This document shows positions 27,321 through 34,916 of a DNA stretch of 64,000 nucleotides, piece by piece. Numbering within the stretch: the stretch's first letter is position 1; each line of letters begins with the position of its first letter. The notes below the pieces were generated by a model. That model made no database searches and had not been told where the DNA came from. It saw nothing but the letters and a program-made list of their open reading frames with translations. Source of the stretch: Ramlibacter ginsenosidimutans (GTDB lineage Bacteria > Pseudomonadota > Gammaproteobacteria > Burkholderiales > Burkholderiaceae_C); contig NZ_JAEPWM010000010.1 of NCBI RefSeq assembly GCF_016654015.1, positions 62,001 through 126,000 on the forward strand, given 5' to 3'. A program made the position numbers and the translations under genes.

Positions 27321-28130
27321 ATGACAGCGCTAGGAAAACTGGCCCGAGGCGTGCAGACGTTCTTCTGCGACATCGCCCAAGGCTTCTTCGAGATCACCCA
27401 CAACGGCTTCGCCGTGGTGGGACTGGCCGTGGTGTTCTCCTGCCTCACCCTCGTCGCCCGGCCCGACCTGCGCCAGGCCGGCGAGTCCCAGCTGGTCGCG
27501 TGGCTGCACCAGCGGCAGGCGCAGCAACTGGGCGTGGTGCCCGAGCTCGATGCGATCGACCGGGCCACCGCGCTGAACCCCAAGGACCTGCCCAAGCAGC
27601 AGGCTGCCGTCGCGTACTGGCTCAGCAAGAAGTACCGCGTAGCGCCGGAGCCCCTGAGCGCCCTGGTAGCGGAAGCCTATGAGACCGGCAGTCGCGTCAA
27701 GATCGACCCCTTGCTGCTGCTGGCAGTGATGGCGGTGGAGTCCAGCTTCAATCCCTTTGCGCAGAGCCCGGTGGGCGCGCAGGGCCTCATGCAGGTCATG
27801 ACCGGCGTGCACAGCGACAAGTACGAGAACTTCGGCGGCAAGCTCGCCGCCTTCGACCCGGTCACGAACCTGCGGGTCGGGGCCAAGGTGCTGCAGGAAT
27901 GCATACAGCGCGCCGGCTCCACGCAGGCCGGACTGAAGTTCTACGTCGGTGCCGCCCTGCTGTCCGAAGACGGCGGATACGCCGAGAAGGTGATGGCCGA
28001 GCACGCGCGCCTGCAGGCCGTCGCCGCCGGCAAGGCGGTGCCGCTGGCGCCGCCGCAACCGCTGCGCACCGCGACCCCGGTGGATGCCATGCGTCCCGGC
28101 AAGCCGGACGAGACGACTCCCGCGGTCTGA
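27321..28130 (+). CDS. Membrane-anchored lytic transglycosylase (SLT domain)
   Basis: A 269-residue protein with one N-terminal membrane helix (about residues 32-47, AVVGLAVVFSCLTLVA). The SLT domain starts around residue 115 and has the catalytic Glu140 in MAVESSFNPFAQSPVGAQGLMQVM, then NLRVGAKVLQECIQRAG and a tail ending YVGAALLSEDGGYAEKVMAEH. Such enzymes cleave the MurNAc-GlcNAc bond with formation of anhydro-MurNAc. The ATG has a good RBS (AAGGAAG). It lies directly upstream of the glyA riboswitch and has its own promoter and a long leader. Confidence 0.92.
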   Translation: MTALGKLARGVQTFFCDIAQGFFEITHNGFAVVGLAVVFSCLTLVARPDLRQAGESQLVAWLHQRQAQQLGVVPELDAIDRATALNPKDLPKQQAAVAYWLSKKYRVAPEPLSALVAEAYETGSRVKIDPLLLLAVMAVESSFNPFAQSPVGAQGLMQVMTGVHSDKYENFGGKLAAFDPVTNLRVGAKVLQECIQRAGSTQAGLKFYVGAALLSEDGGYAEKVMAEHARLQAVAAGKAVPLAPPQPLRTATPVDAMRPGKPDETTPAV

Positions 28131-28156
28131 GCCGGCCCTGCGTTAAACTTCCTACC

Positions 28157-28330
28157 GTACGCGACTGGCGATAGGCGTGCGGCCCGGGCGGCCGGCGCTG
28201 ACGTGGAGATCACAACCACTGGGGAGCGTACCGCGGATATACCCACCGGCGGCCAGCGGCCGCTGCGATGCGACGCTCGCGCCGGATCGCGACGGCGGCC
28301 GTACTCGCGTCCCGCCGTTCGCCTGGGCAG
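28157..28330 (+). ncRNA. ZTP (pfl-type) riboswitch controlling glyA
   Basis: The conserved blocks of the ZMP/ZTP aptamer are present in order: GACTGGCGATAGG (28163-28175), GTGGAGATCACAACCAC then TGGGGAGCGTA (28203-28230), a long variable stem region, and the 3' block TTCGCCTGGGCA (28318-28329), which forms the pseudoknot. It ends 35 bases before the glyA ATG. ZTP accumulates when 10-formyl-THF is short; this class turns on one-carbon and purine genes, and glyA is an established target type. The variable region (about 85 bases) is long. An open frame reading through this element into glyA is not the true start. Confidence 0.88.
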
Positions 28331-28364
28331 CCCTCGTCAGCCGACAGGGAACCTTAGGACTGCC

Positions 28365-29609
28365 ATGTACGACCGCAACATCCTCATCCAACAGACCGAC
28401 CCCGAAATCTGGTCCGCCATCCAGGCCGAGAACCGCCGCCAGGAAGAGCACATCGAACTGATCGCAAGCGAGAACTACGCCTCGCCCGCGGTGATGGCGG
28501 CGCAGGGTACGCAACTCACGAACAAGTACGCCGAGGGTTACCCCGGCAAGCGCTACTACGGCGGTTGCGAGTACGTGGACATCGTCGAGCAGCTCGCGAT
28601 CGACCGCATCAAGCAGCTGTTCGGAGCCGCGGCGGCCAACGTGCAGCCGCATTCGGGCGCGCAGGCCAACGAGGCGGTGTTCCTCGCCTTCCTGAAGCCG
28701 GGCGACACCATCATGGGCATGAGCCTGGCCGAGGGCGGCCACCTCACGCACGGCATGGCGCTGAACATGTCGGGCAAGTGGTTCAACGTCGTGAGCTACG
28801 GCCTGAACAAGGACGAAGCGATCGACTACGAGGCAATGGAACGCAAGGCGCGCGAGCACAAGCCGAAGCTGATCATCGCGGGCGCCTCCGCCTATTCGCT
28901 GCACATCGACTTCGCCCGCTTCGCGCGGGTCGCCAAGGAAGTCGGCGCGATCCTCATGGTCGACATGGCGCACTACGCCGGCCTGATCGCGGCCGGCGTC
29001 TATCCCAACCCCGTGCCGCACGCCGACGTCGTGACCTCCACCACGCACAAGAGCCTGCGCGGCCCGCGCGGCGGCTTCATCCTGATGAAGCCCGAGCACG
29101 AGAAGGCGATCAACAGCGCCATCTTCCCCGGCCTGCAAGGCGGCCCGCTGATGCACGTGATCGCGGCGAAGGCCGTCGCCTTCAAGGAAGCGCTGGCGCC
29201 CGAGTTCAAGGCCTACCAGCAGCAGGTGGTGAAGAACGCGCAGATGGTGGCCGAGACGCTCACGCAGCGCGGCCTGCGCATCGTCAGCGGCGGCACCCAG
29301 AGCCACGTGATGCTGGTGGACCTGCGTCCCAAGGGCATCACCGGCAAGGAAGCCGAAGCCGTGCTGGGCGACGCGCACATGACCATCAACAAGAACGCGA
29401 TTCCCAACGACCCCGAGAAGCCGATGGTCACCAGCGGCGTGCGCGTCGGCACGCCGGCCATGACCACGCGCGGCTTCAGGGAAGAAGAGGCGCGCCTGAC
29501 CGCCAACCTCGTGGCGGACGTGCTGGACAACCCGCGCGACCCGGCCAACATCGCGAAGGTGCGCGAGCAGGTCAACGCCCTGACGCGCCGCTTCCCGGTC
29601 TACAAATAG
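28365..29609 (+). CDS. glyA: Serine hydroxymethyltransferase
   Basis: PLP enzyme of 414 residues converting serine + THF to glycine + 5,10-methylene-THF, the main source of one-carbon units. Motifs: [35 protein letters not shown], the PLP Lys229 in [17 protein letters not shown], and [14 protein letters not shown]. The start [14 protein letters not shown] matches the family. The ZTP riboswitch sits immediately upstream, which fits its role in folate metabolism. nrdR follows 10 bases later. Confidence 0.98.
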   Translation: MYDRNILIQQTDPEIWSAIQAENRRQEEHIELIASENYASPAVMAAQGTQLTNKYAEGYPGKRYYGGCEYVDIVEQLAIDRIKQLFGAAAANVQPHSGAQANEAVFLAFLKPGDTIMGMSLAEGGHLTHGMALNMSGKWFNVVSYGLNKDEAIDYEAMERKAREHKPKLIIAGASAYSLHIDFARFARVAKEVGAILMVDMAHYAGLIAAGVYPNPVPHADVVTSTTHKSLRGPRGGFILMKPEHEKAINSAIFPGLQGGPLMHVIAAKAVAFKEALAPEFKAYQQQVVKNAQMVAETLTQRGLRIVSGGTQSHVMLVDLRPKGITGKEAEAVLGDAHMTINKNAIPNDPEKPMVTSGVRVGTPAMTTRGFREEEARLTANLVADVLDNPRDPANIAKVREQVNALTRRFPVYK

Positions 29610-29619
29610 GCCCGCCGCG

Positions 29620-30069
29620 ATGAAATGCCCGTTCTGCGGCCATGCCGACACCCAGGTGGTGGAGACGCGGATGGCCGAGGACGGCGATTTCATCCGTCGC
29701 CGGCGCCAGTGCGCCCATTGCGAGAAGCGGTTCACGACGTACGAGCGCCCCGACGTCACGTTTCCGGCCGTCGTCAAGAAGGACGGCCGGCGCATCGAGT
29801 ACGAGCGCGCGAAGCTGCTCGGCTCGCTGAACCTGGCGCTGCGCAAGCGCCCGGTCAGCACGGAGCAGATCGACAGTGCCGTCGAGCGCATCGAGGAAAA
29901 GCTGCTGAACCTGGGCGTGCGCGAGATCCCGAGTTCGCGCATCGGCGAGCTCGTGATGCGCGAGCTCAAGAAGCTGGACAAGGTCGCCTACGTCCGCTTC
30001 GCCAGCGTGTACCGCAGCTTCGAGGACGTCGACGAATTCAAGACGGTGGTCGACGAGATCCGGCGCTAG
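29620..30069 (+). CDS. nrdR: Transcriptional repressor NrdR
   Basis: ATP/dATP-sensing repressor of ribonucleotide reductase genes, 149 residues. A zinc ribbon (Cys3, Cys6, Cys31, Cys34) precedes an ATP-cone ([29 protein letters not shown]...[13 protein letters not shown]). The length is standard. It sits right after glyA, a common arrangement in beta-proteobacteria, and probably shares its transcript and riboswitch control. Confidence 0.98.
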   Translation: MKCPFCGHADTQVVETRMAEDGDFIRRRRQCAHCEKRFTTYERPDVTFPAVVKKDGRRIEYERAKLLGSLNLALRKRPVSTEQIDSAVERIEEKLLNLGVREIPSSRIGELVMRELKKLDKVAYVRFASVYRSFEDVDEFKTVVDEIRR

Positions 30070-30094
30070 GAGCCTGCGCGGCGCAGCCTCCTAG
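30066..30094. terminator. Palindrome spanning both stop codons of convergent nrdR and fimT-like gene
   Basis: CTAGGAGCCTGC (30066-30077) and GCAGCCTCCTAG (30083-30094) form a 12-bp stem with one mismatch and a 5-base loop. The TAG of nrdR lies in one arm and the TAG of the opposite gene in the other. There is no T-run, so termination is inferred. Confidence 0.5.
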
Positions 30095-30630
30095 GCGCAG
30101 GTGGCGGCGGTCGCCCGCTGCATGCGCGGCCGCCCCATCGCATTGATCACCACCTCTCGCGACGGCGTCGGCGCGCCGGAGAAGCGACACACGACCACCG
30201 TGCCCGCCTGGAAAGCGCCGGTGCGCGACTTGGTGCCGCCCATAGGCGTGTACGAGATGTAGTCGGCCACGCTCTGGTTGCCGCGCACGCGGAGTCCGGG
30301 GCGGAGCGCCTCGCGGCGGCGGACGACCTCCTCGCCCGGGTCCGCCTTGCCGTTGTTGTTGATGTCGTGAAAGACCACCCAACCCTGCTCCCAGCCGCCC
30401 TGGTCGTTGCAGGTCGCGCCGTCGCCTGACTTGCACAGGGCCACCCGGCCGTTGCGCTTGATCGCTTCGACGCGTGCGAATTGCAGGTCCGAATAGAACT
30501 CCTGCGACGCGGCCGCCAGGTCGACCGCCTGCATCCAGTCCTGCGCGGCGGGGAGCGCGAACTGCAGGCTTCCGGCCAGGATGGCCAGCGTGACCACCGA
30601 TTCGACGAGCGAGACACCGTGCTGTTTCAT
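30091..30630 (-). CDS. Lone FimT/GspH-like pseudopilin
   Basis: A 179-residue prepilin-like protein with a very short leader: MKQHG/VSLVESVVTLAILAGSLQFALP (cleavage after Gly5, Glu10 as E5). The residue after the cut is Val rather than Phe or Met. The body fits GspH/FimT (SQEFYSDLQFARVEAIKRNGRVALCKSGDG and PMGG). A GTG at 30639 is an alternative start. It lies on the minus strand, apart from loci A and B, 87 bases from a TonB-like gene on the same strand. It may contribute an extra minor pilin to the same machine. Confidence 0.82.
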   Translation of the reverse strand: MKQHGVSLVESVVTLAILAGSLQFALPAAQDWMQAVDLAAASQEFYSDLQFARVEAIKRNGRVALCKSGDGATCNDQGGWEQGWVVFHDINNNGKADPGEEVVRRREALRPGLRVRGNQSVADYISYTPMGGTKSRTGAFQAGTVVVCRFSGAPTPSREVVINAMGRPRMQRATAATCA

Positions 30631-30717
30631 GCTCCGCACGGTAGGCGGGTGCGGCGCGGGTTCACAGCAAGCAATGCGTGTCGCCGGAGTGATCCAGCAC
30701 CAACGCGCCTGTGCGAG

Positions 30718-31527
30718 TCAGTGCGGCGCCGCGGACGCCCCTTCGGCTGCCGCGCCGGCGCCGGGCCGCAGGCACTCGGTCGGCGCGGTGTCGAGCGCCC
30801 CGGCATCGTCGAAACACAGGCGCGCCTGCAACAGCGAGGGCACGGGCTTGCCGTCCTGGAGTGCCGGCGTGAACCGCACACTGGCCAGTGCCTGTTCGAG
30901 CAGGCCGGCGACTTCGTCGCTGATCTCGTTGCGCTTCACGAAGGCCTTCTCGACGCTTCCGTCTGCCGCGATCCACACGCTGGACTGGAGGCGTCGACCC
31001 GCGACCTTGCGCCCCACGTCCCCGAGTTCGGGACGGGACAGCGGCGTCGGGGGCGCGTCCATCGTTTGGACGGCGGAGAAGGCACGCTCCCGCTGTGACA
31101 GCTTCAGCGCCGCCGCTGTGCGCTCCCACACACGGGCGACTTGCGCCGTGGGCGGTGCTGCAGCCGCCGCCAGCCGGGTGGCGCCGCTGACTGCCGCCGG
31201 TGCTTCGGTCGCAGCGCGCCCGGCCAGTTGCCTGGCGCTGGGCGTCACCGTCGGTTGGCGTTGCATCGTCGGCGCCGCCGCCGGGCGTGCCCGCTGCGCG
31301 TCTGGTGCGGGCGATGGCGGCGCAAAGACGGCCGCCGTGAGAGTGACGGTGAGCACCGGCGCGTGCGCACCGCCTTCGTGCTTCGCCGAGCCCGCGCAGA
31401 GGAGGAGGACATGGGCGAGCAGCGAGATCGCGAAGGCGGGCAGCAGCGATCGCACGGGGCCGGGCGGCCACTGCGCCGGCGTGTCGCTCGAACCGCCGCA
31501 ACTACCGAGACGAGCTGTGTGTGCCAC
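30718..31527 (-). CDS. TonB-like protein (single TM, C-terminal TonB fold)
   Basis: A 269-residue protein with one membrane helix (about residues 27-48, LLPAFAISLLAHVLLLCAG) followed by an Ala/Pro-rich periplasmic stretch. The C-terminal domain, VWIAADGSVEKAFVKRNEISDEVAGLLEQALASVRFTPALQDGKPV, matches the TonB C-terminal pattern (GxV...A...RFxPA...G.PV). No ExbB/ExbD genes are adjacent. The gene is divergent from pilin locus B, and a role in outer-membrane energy transfer or pilus function cannot be decided. Start chosen at the first ATG, close to the intergenic promoter region. Confidence 0.68.
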   Translation of the reverse strand: MAHTARLGSCGGSSDTPAQWPPGPVRSLLPAFAISLLAHVLLLCAGSAKHEGGAHAPVLTVTLTAAVFAPPSPAPDAQRARPAAAPTMQRQPTVTPSARQLAGRAATEAPAAVSGATRLAAAAAPPTAQVARVWERTAAALKLSQRERAFSAVQTMDAPPTPLSRPELGDVGRKVAGRRLQSSVWIAADGSVEKAFVKRNEISDEVAGLLEQALASVRFTPALQDGKPVPSLLQARLCFDDAGALDTAPTECLRPGAGAAAEGASAAPH

Positions 31528-31672
31528 CCCTGAATCCCCTGCGCGCGCTCCGTCCGTCCGTCAGGCACCCCGACCCTCTGATCGAATGCGTTTGGAAACG
31601 TTTTGGATTACAACATATGCTCCGCGCAAATCGGCATCGAACAGCAACATGCGTCGCGGTACCGGGAGGAGC

Positions 31673-32113
31673 ATGAAGACCAGGTCGGCGGGGTTCACCC
31701 TCATCGAAATCATGATCGCCATCGCGGTCGTGGCGATCCTTGCCGCGGTGGGACTGCCCTCGTACCGCAACTACACCCTGCGCGGAAAGATCCCGGAGGC
31801 GACGGGCAACCTGGCGGCCATGCGGGTGAAGCTGGAGCAGTTCTACCAGGACAACCGGACCTACGCGCCGGCCACCGCCGGTTGCGTCACGGACTCGACG
31901 ACCAGCAAGTACTTCGACTTCACGACCTGCAGCGGCGGAGCGGAAACGCGCACCGCCACCGGGTACACGCTGTTCGCGATCGGCAAGGCTTCGATGGCGG
32001 GGTTCAGCTACTCGGTGGACCAGACCAATGCCAAGTCGTCGACCGTCACCGGCGTGTCCGGCTGGACGGGCAACGGCAGCTGCTGGGTGACTCGCACCGG
32101 AGGCGAGTGTTGA
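31673..32113 (+). CDS. pilE: PilE-like type IV pilin (locus B)
   Basis: A 146-residue prepilin with a 7-residue leader, MKTRSAG/FTLIEIMIAIAVVAILAAVGLPSYRNYTLRGKIPEATGNLAAMRVKLEQFYQDNRTY. Four cysteines (CVTDST, FTTCSGG, GSCW, GGEC) could give the C-terminal disulfide loop typical of type IV pilins; the locus A PilE has none. A strong RBS (GGAGGA) lies 2 bases before ATG 31673. First gene of locus B; it overlaps fimT. Confidence 0.9.
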   Translation: MKTRSAGFTLIEIMIAIAVVAILAAVGLPSYRNYTLRGKIPEATGNLAAMRVKLEQFYQDNRTYAPATAGCVTDSTTSKYFDFTTCSGGAETRTATGYTLFAIGKASMAGFSYSVDQTNAKSSTVTGVSGWTGNGSCWVTRTGGEC

Positions 32114-32733
32114 GCGGGCGGCCGCGCCAGCACGGCATGAGCATCGTCGAAGTGACGATCGCCATCTCGCTGGCGGCGGTGCTGATGGCGGTCGCTGCGC
32201 CCTCGCTGGTCACGGGGAACCAGAATCGCCAGGTCCGCAACGCCGCCGGTGCGCTGCAGAACGGCCTGACCATGGCGCGCACCGAAGCATTGCGCCGCAA
32301 CCGCAACGTGAAGTTCAGCCTCGTGTCGCCGCAGGGCAGTTGGTCGGTCGGGTGCGAGACGCCGGATGCGACCGTCGTCAACGGCGAGGTGAGTTGCCCG
32401 GACGTGATCCGCACCCGCAACTCCGGCGACGGCTCCGGCCTGGCGCGCATCGACCTGGTCGAAGTCGTCTCCACCGGCGCGTCGGCAGGCAGCACTGCAT
32501 TCAGCGCCAGCGGCAACCTGACCTTCACGCCCATGGGCCGCGTGAGCACCTCCGGGATCGCGCCCACCCTGGGCAACGGCAACACCGCGGTGTACGCGGT
32601 GAGCCGGCCTGGCGGCACCTGCGCCAGCGCCGGCGGCGAGATCCGCTGCCTGGAGATCCACGTCACCGCCGCCGGACAGATCCGCACGTGCGATCCCGCC
32701 GTCACGCACGCCAGCGATCCCCGCGCCTGCTAG
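32110..32733 (+). CDS. fimT: FimT/GspH-like minor pilin (locus B)
   Basis: A 207-residue prepilin, apparently starting at TTG 32110, which overlaps the pilE stop as TTGA and has GGAGG 6 bases upstream; GTG 32107 is the alternative. Leader of 9 residues then QHG/MSIVEVTIAISLAAVLMAVAAPSL (E5 = Glu14). The body shows NAAGALQNGLTMARTEALRRNRNVKFSL, the FimT/GspH pattern. The residue after the cleavage site is Met. Confidence 0.87.
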   Translation: MSGRPRQHGMSIVEVTIAISLAAVLMAVAAPSLVTGNQNRQVRNAAGALQNGLTMARTEALRRNRNVKFSLVSPQGSWSVGCETPDATVVNGEVSCPDVIRTRNSGDGSGLARIDLVEVVSTGASAGSTAFSASGNLTFTPMGRVSTSGIAPTLGNGNTAVYAVSRPGGTCASAGGEIRCLEIHVTAAGQIRTCDPAVTHASDPRAC

Positions 32734-32743
32734 GAGCATCGCC

Positions 32744-33211
32744 ATGGCCGCCGCCGGAAGCTTCCACCCGAGTGCCGCGGCGCCGCGCCGGCAGCGCGGC
32801 ATGATGCTCATCGAAGCGCTCATCGCGCTGCTGATCTTCTCGATCGGCATCCTCGGCATCATCGGCCTGCAGGCATCGGCAGTGCAGCAGTCCACCGACG
32901 CGAGGAACCGGGCCGAGGCGGCGTACCTGGCCGACCAGCTGATGGGACGGATGTGGGTCGACAACCGCAATGTTGCCAACCTGCAGGCCAAGTACCAGAG
33001 CTGCGGCAGTTCCTGCATCGGTTACTGGGCGTGGTACGGGACCGTGAAGGCGACCCTGCCCGGCGTCGCGGACAACGTCGCGGACACCCAGCCCCAGGTT
33101 TCCGTCGACGGCGCGGGCATCGTGACCATCTCGCTGTTCTGGCGCGCTACCAGCGATAGCGCGACCACGCCACCGCACCGCTACGACATCCAGGCGCAGA
33201 TCGCCCAATGA
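32744..33211 (+). CDS. pilV: PilV-like minor pilin (locus B)
   Basis: A 155-residue prepilin with leader of 19 residues and site RQRG/MMLIEALIALLIFSIGILGIIGLQASAV (E5 = Glu24), then RAEAAYLADQLMGRMWVDNRN, the PilV signature. It is 10 bases after fimT and overlaps pilW by 4 bases. Shares the fold but little obvious identity with the locus A PilV. Confidence 0.92.
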   Translation: MAAAGSFHPSAAAPRRQRGMMLIEALIALLIFSIGILGIIGLQASAVQQSTDARNRAEAAYLADQLMGRMWVDNRNVANLQAKYQSCGSSCIGYWAWYGTVKATLPGVADNVADTQPQVSVDGAGIVTISLFWRATSDSATTPPHRYDIQAQIAQ

Positions 33212-34308
33212 GCACGCCCGCCCTGCCCTCGCCGCGTGCCGAGCACGGCTTCTCGCTGATCGAGGTGCTGATCGGGCTGCTGATCGCGATGACCGGCGTC
33301 GTGATCATGATGGAGGTGCTCATCACCTCGGAGCAGCGCTCGCGCACCACCAGCGGCGGCAACGACGCGACGAGCAGCGGCGCGGTCATGCTGCACCTGC
33401 TGCAGCGCGACCTGCTGCAGGCCGGCTACGGGATCAACTCGCTCGGCCTGCTCGGATGCAGGCTGACGCTGCCGAACGGCAAGGTCGTGCCCATGGCGCC
33501 GGTCGTGATCTACCCGGCGGCCGACCCGAGCACCGTCGTGCCGCCCGGCGATCCCAACACCGACCGCCTGCTGGTCTTCTACGGCAACGACAGCGGCCAG
33601 CCCGAAGGCAACACGGTCTATTCGGTGGCGGGCTCCGTCTACACGGTGCAGGCGCCCACCGCCTTCAACCTGAAGGACTACGTGGTGGCCTGGCCCGGCT
33701 CCTGCGCGGCCAACCTGGTCCTGGCCAGGATCACGGCGGTCTCCGCGCTGGACGTGACCGTGAGCGCCGCGACCGCGGGCGCCACCGCGCTCTACAACAT
33801 GGGACAGGCGCCGCGCATCGTCGCTTATGCAGTGCGCAATGGCGCCCTCGCGTCGTGCGACTACATGGCCTCGGACTGCACCAACACCAGCGCGGCGAAC
33901 TGGACGGCCATCAGCGGCAACATCGTCAGCCTGCGGGCGCAGTACGGACGCGACACCACGGCGCCCGGCATGGACGGCGTCGTCGACCAGTGGGATCAGG
34001 CGACGCCTGCCGACGCCTGCCACTGGGCGCGCACGACCGCCGTCCGCTTCGCGCTGGTGGCGCGCAACACGCAGTACGAGAGCGCGCTCAACGCCTCCGG
34101 GCAGCGCGTGTGCGACCAGGTCACGGCCGCGGCGCCGGCCTGGTCGGGATCCACTGCCACCGCTCCGGACCAGGCGCTGGCGATCGACGTCAGCCGCAAC
34201 CCGGACAACTCCAGCAACACCGACTGGCAGTGCTACCGCTACCGGACCTTCGAGAACATTGCGCCCTCGCGCAACCTCGTCTGGATGGGAACGCAAGCAG
34301 GATGCTGA
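33208..34308 (+). CDS. pilW: PilW-like minor pilin (locus B)
   Basis: A 366-residue minor pilin: AEHG/FSLIEVLIGLLIAMTGVVIMMEVLITSEQRSRTTSGGNDATSSGAVMLHLLQRDLLQAGYGIN (Gly14, E5 = Glu19). The C-terminal part (RAQYGRDT, VRFALVARNTQYES, YRYRTFENIAPSRNLVW) matches PilW. It is 53 residues longer than the locus A PilW. Overlaps pilX by 7 bases. Confidence 0.92.
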   Translation: MSTPALPSPRAEHGFSLIEVLIGLLIAMTGVVIMMEVLITSEQRSRTTSGGNDATSSGAVMLHLLQRDLLQAGYGINSLGLLGCRLTLPNGKVVPMAPVVIYPAADPSTVVPPGDPNTDRLLVFYGNDSGQPEGNTVYSVAGSVYTVQAPTAFNLKDYVVAWPGSCAANLVLARITAVSALDVTVSAATAGATALYNMGQAPRIVAYAVRNGALASCDYMASDCTNTSAANWTAISGNIVSLRAQYGRDTTAPGMDGVVDQWDQATPADACHWARTTAVRFALVARNTQYESALNASGQRVCDQVTAAAPAWSGSTATAPDQALAIDVSRNPDNSSNTDWQCYRYRTFENIAPSRNLVWMGTQAGC

Positions 34309-34916
34309 AGCGCCACTTCTCCCCTGCGCGCCTCGTGCGCGCTGCAACGCAGCGAGGCATGGTCCTGCTGGTCGCCCTCATCGTGCTCGTGGCCTTGATG
34401 ATTGCCGGCGTGGCGATGATCCGCTCGGTCGATACGGCCACGCTGGTCTCGGGCAACATCGCTTTCGAGCAGGCCGCCACGTATGCCGCGGACAAGGGCA
34501 TCGAACAGGCACTGAGCATGCTCATCGACAAGCAAAGCGCCGGTGCGCTGGACACGAACGACCCGAGCAACGGGTACTACGCCTCCCTGCGCTCCACGGA
34601 CAACCCGAGCGGCTCGCAGACCTGGCAGGCCTTCTGGGACGCCAACTACAACGCCAACAACTCGGTCGTCCTGCCGACCGACCAGTTCGCCAACACGGTC
34701 TCGTACGTGGTGCACCGCGAGTGCGCCAACGCGAAGCCGCCGGGCTCCGGCGGCTTCTGCGTGGCGTCGCCCAAGGTCACCAAGAGTTCGGGCAATGCGC
34801 AGGAAGCGGGCGAGGTCGAACTGCAGGCTGCCTCGCAGATCTACTACCGGATCACCGTTCGGGTGTCGGGTCCGAGAAGGACGGAAAGCTATGTCCAAGC
34901 CCATGTCGCCCTGTGA
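34302..34916 (+). CDS. pilX: PilX-like minor pilin (locus B)
   Basis: A 204-residue protein: TQRG/MVLLVALIVLVALMIAGVAMIRSVDTATLVSGNIAFEQAATYAADKGIEQAL. The E5 position is not Glu, as expected for PilX. SGNIAFxQAA is a clear PilX hallmark. It ends SGPRRTESYVQAHVAL, also typical, and its 3' end overlaps pilY1 by 26 bases. Confidence 0.92.
   Translation: MLKRHFSPARLVRAATQRGMVLLVALIVLVALMIAGVAMIRSVDTATLVSGNIAFEQAATYAADKGIEQALSMLIDKQSAGALDTNDPSNGYYASLRSTDNPSGSQTWQAFWDANYNANNSVVLPTDQFANTVSYVVHRECANAKPPGSGGFCVASPKVTKSSGNAQEAGEVELQAASQIYYRITVRVSGPRRTESYVQAHVAL

Noticed and set aside
28203..28364. An N-terminal extension of GlyA by 54 residues
   Set aside because: These codons lie in the ZTP riboswitch and are not SHMT-like; the conserved start is [10 protein letters not shown] at 28365.
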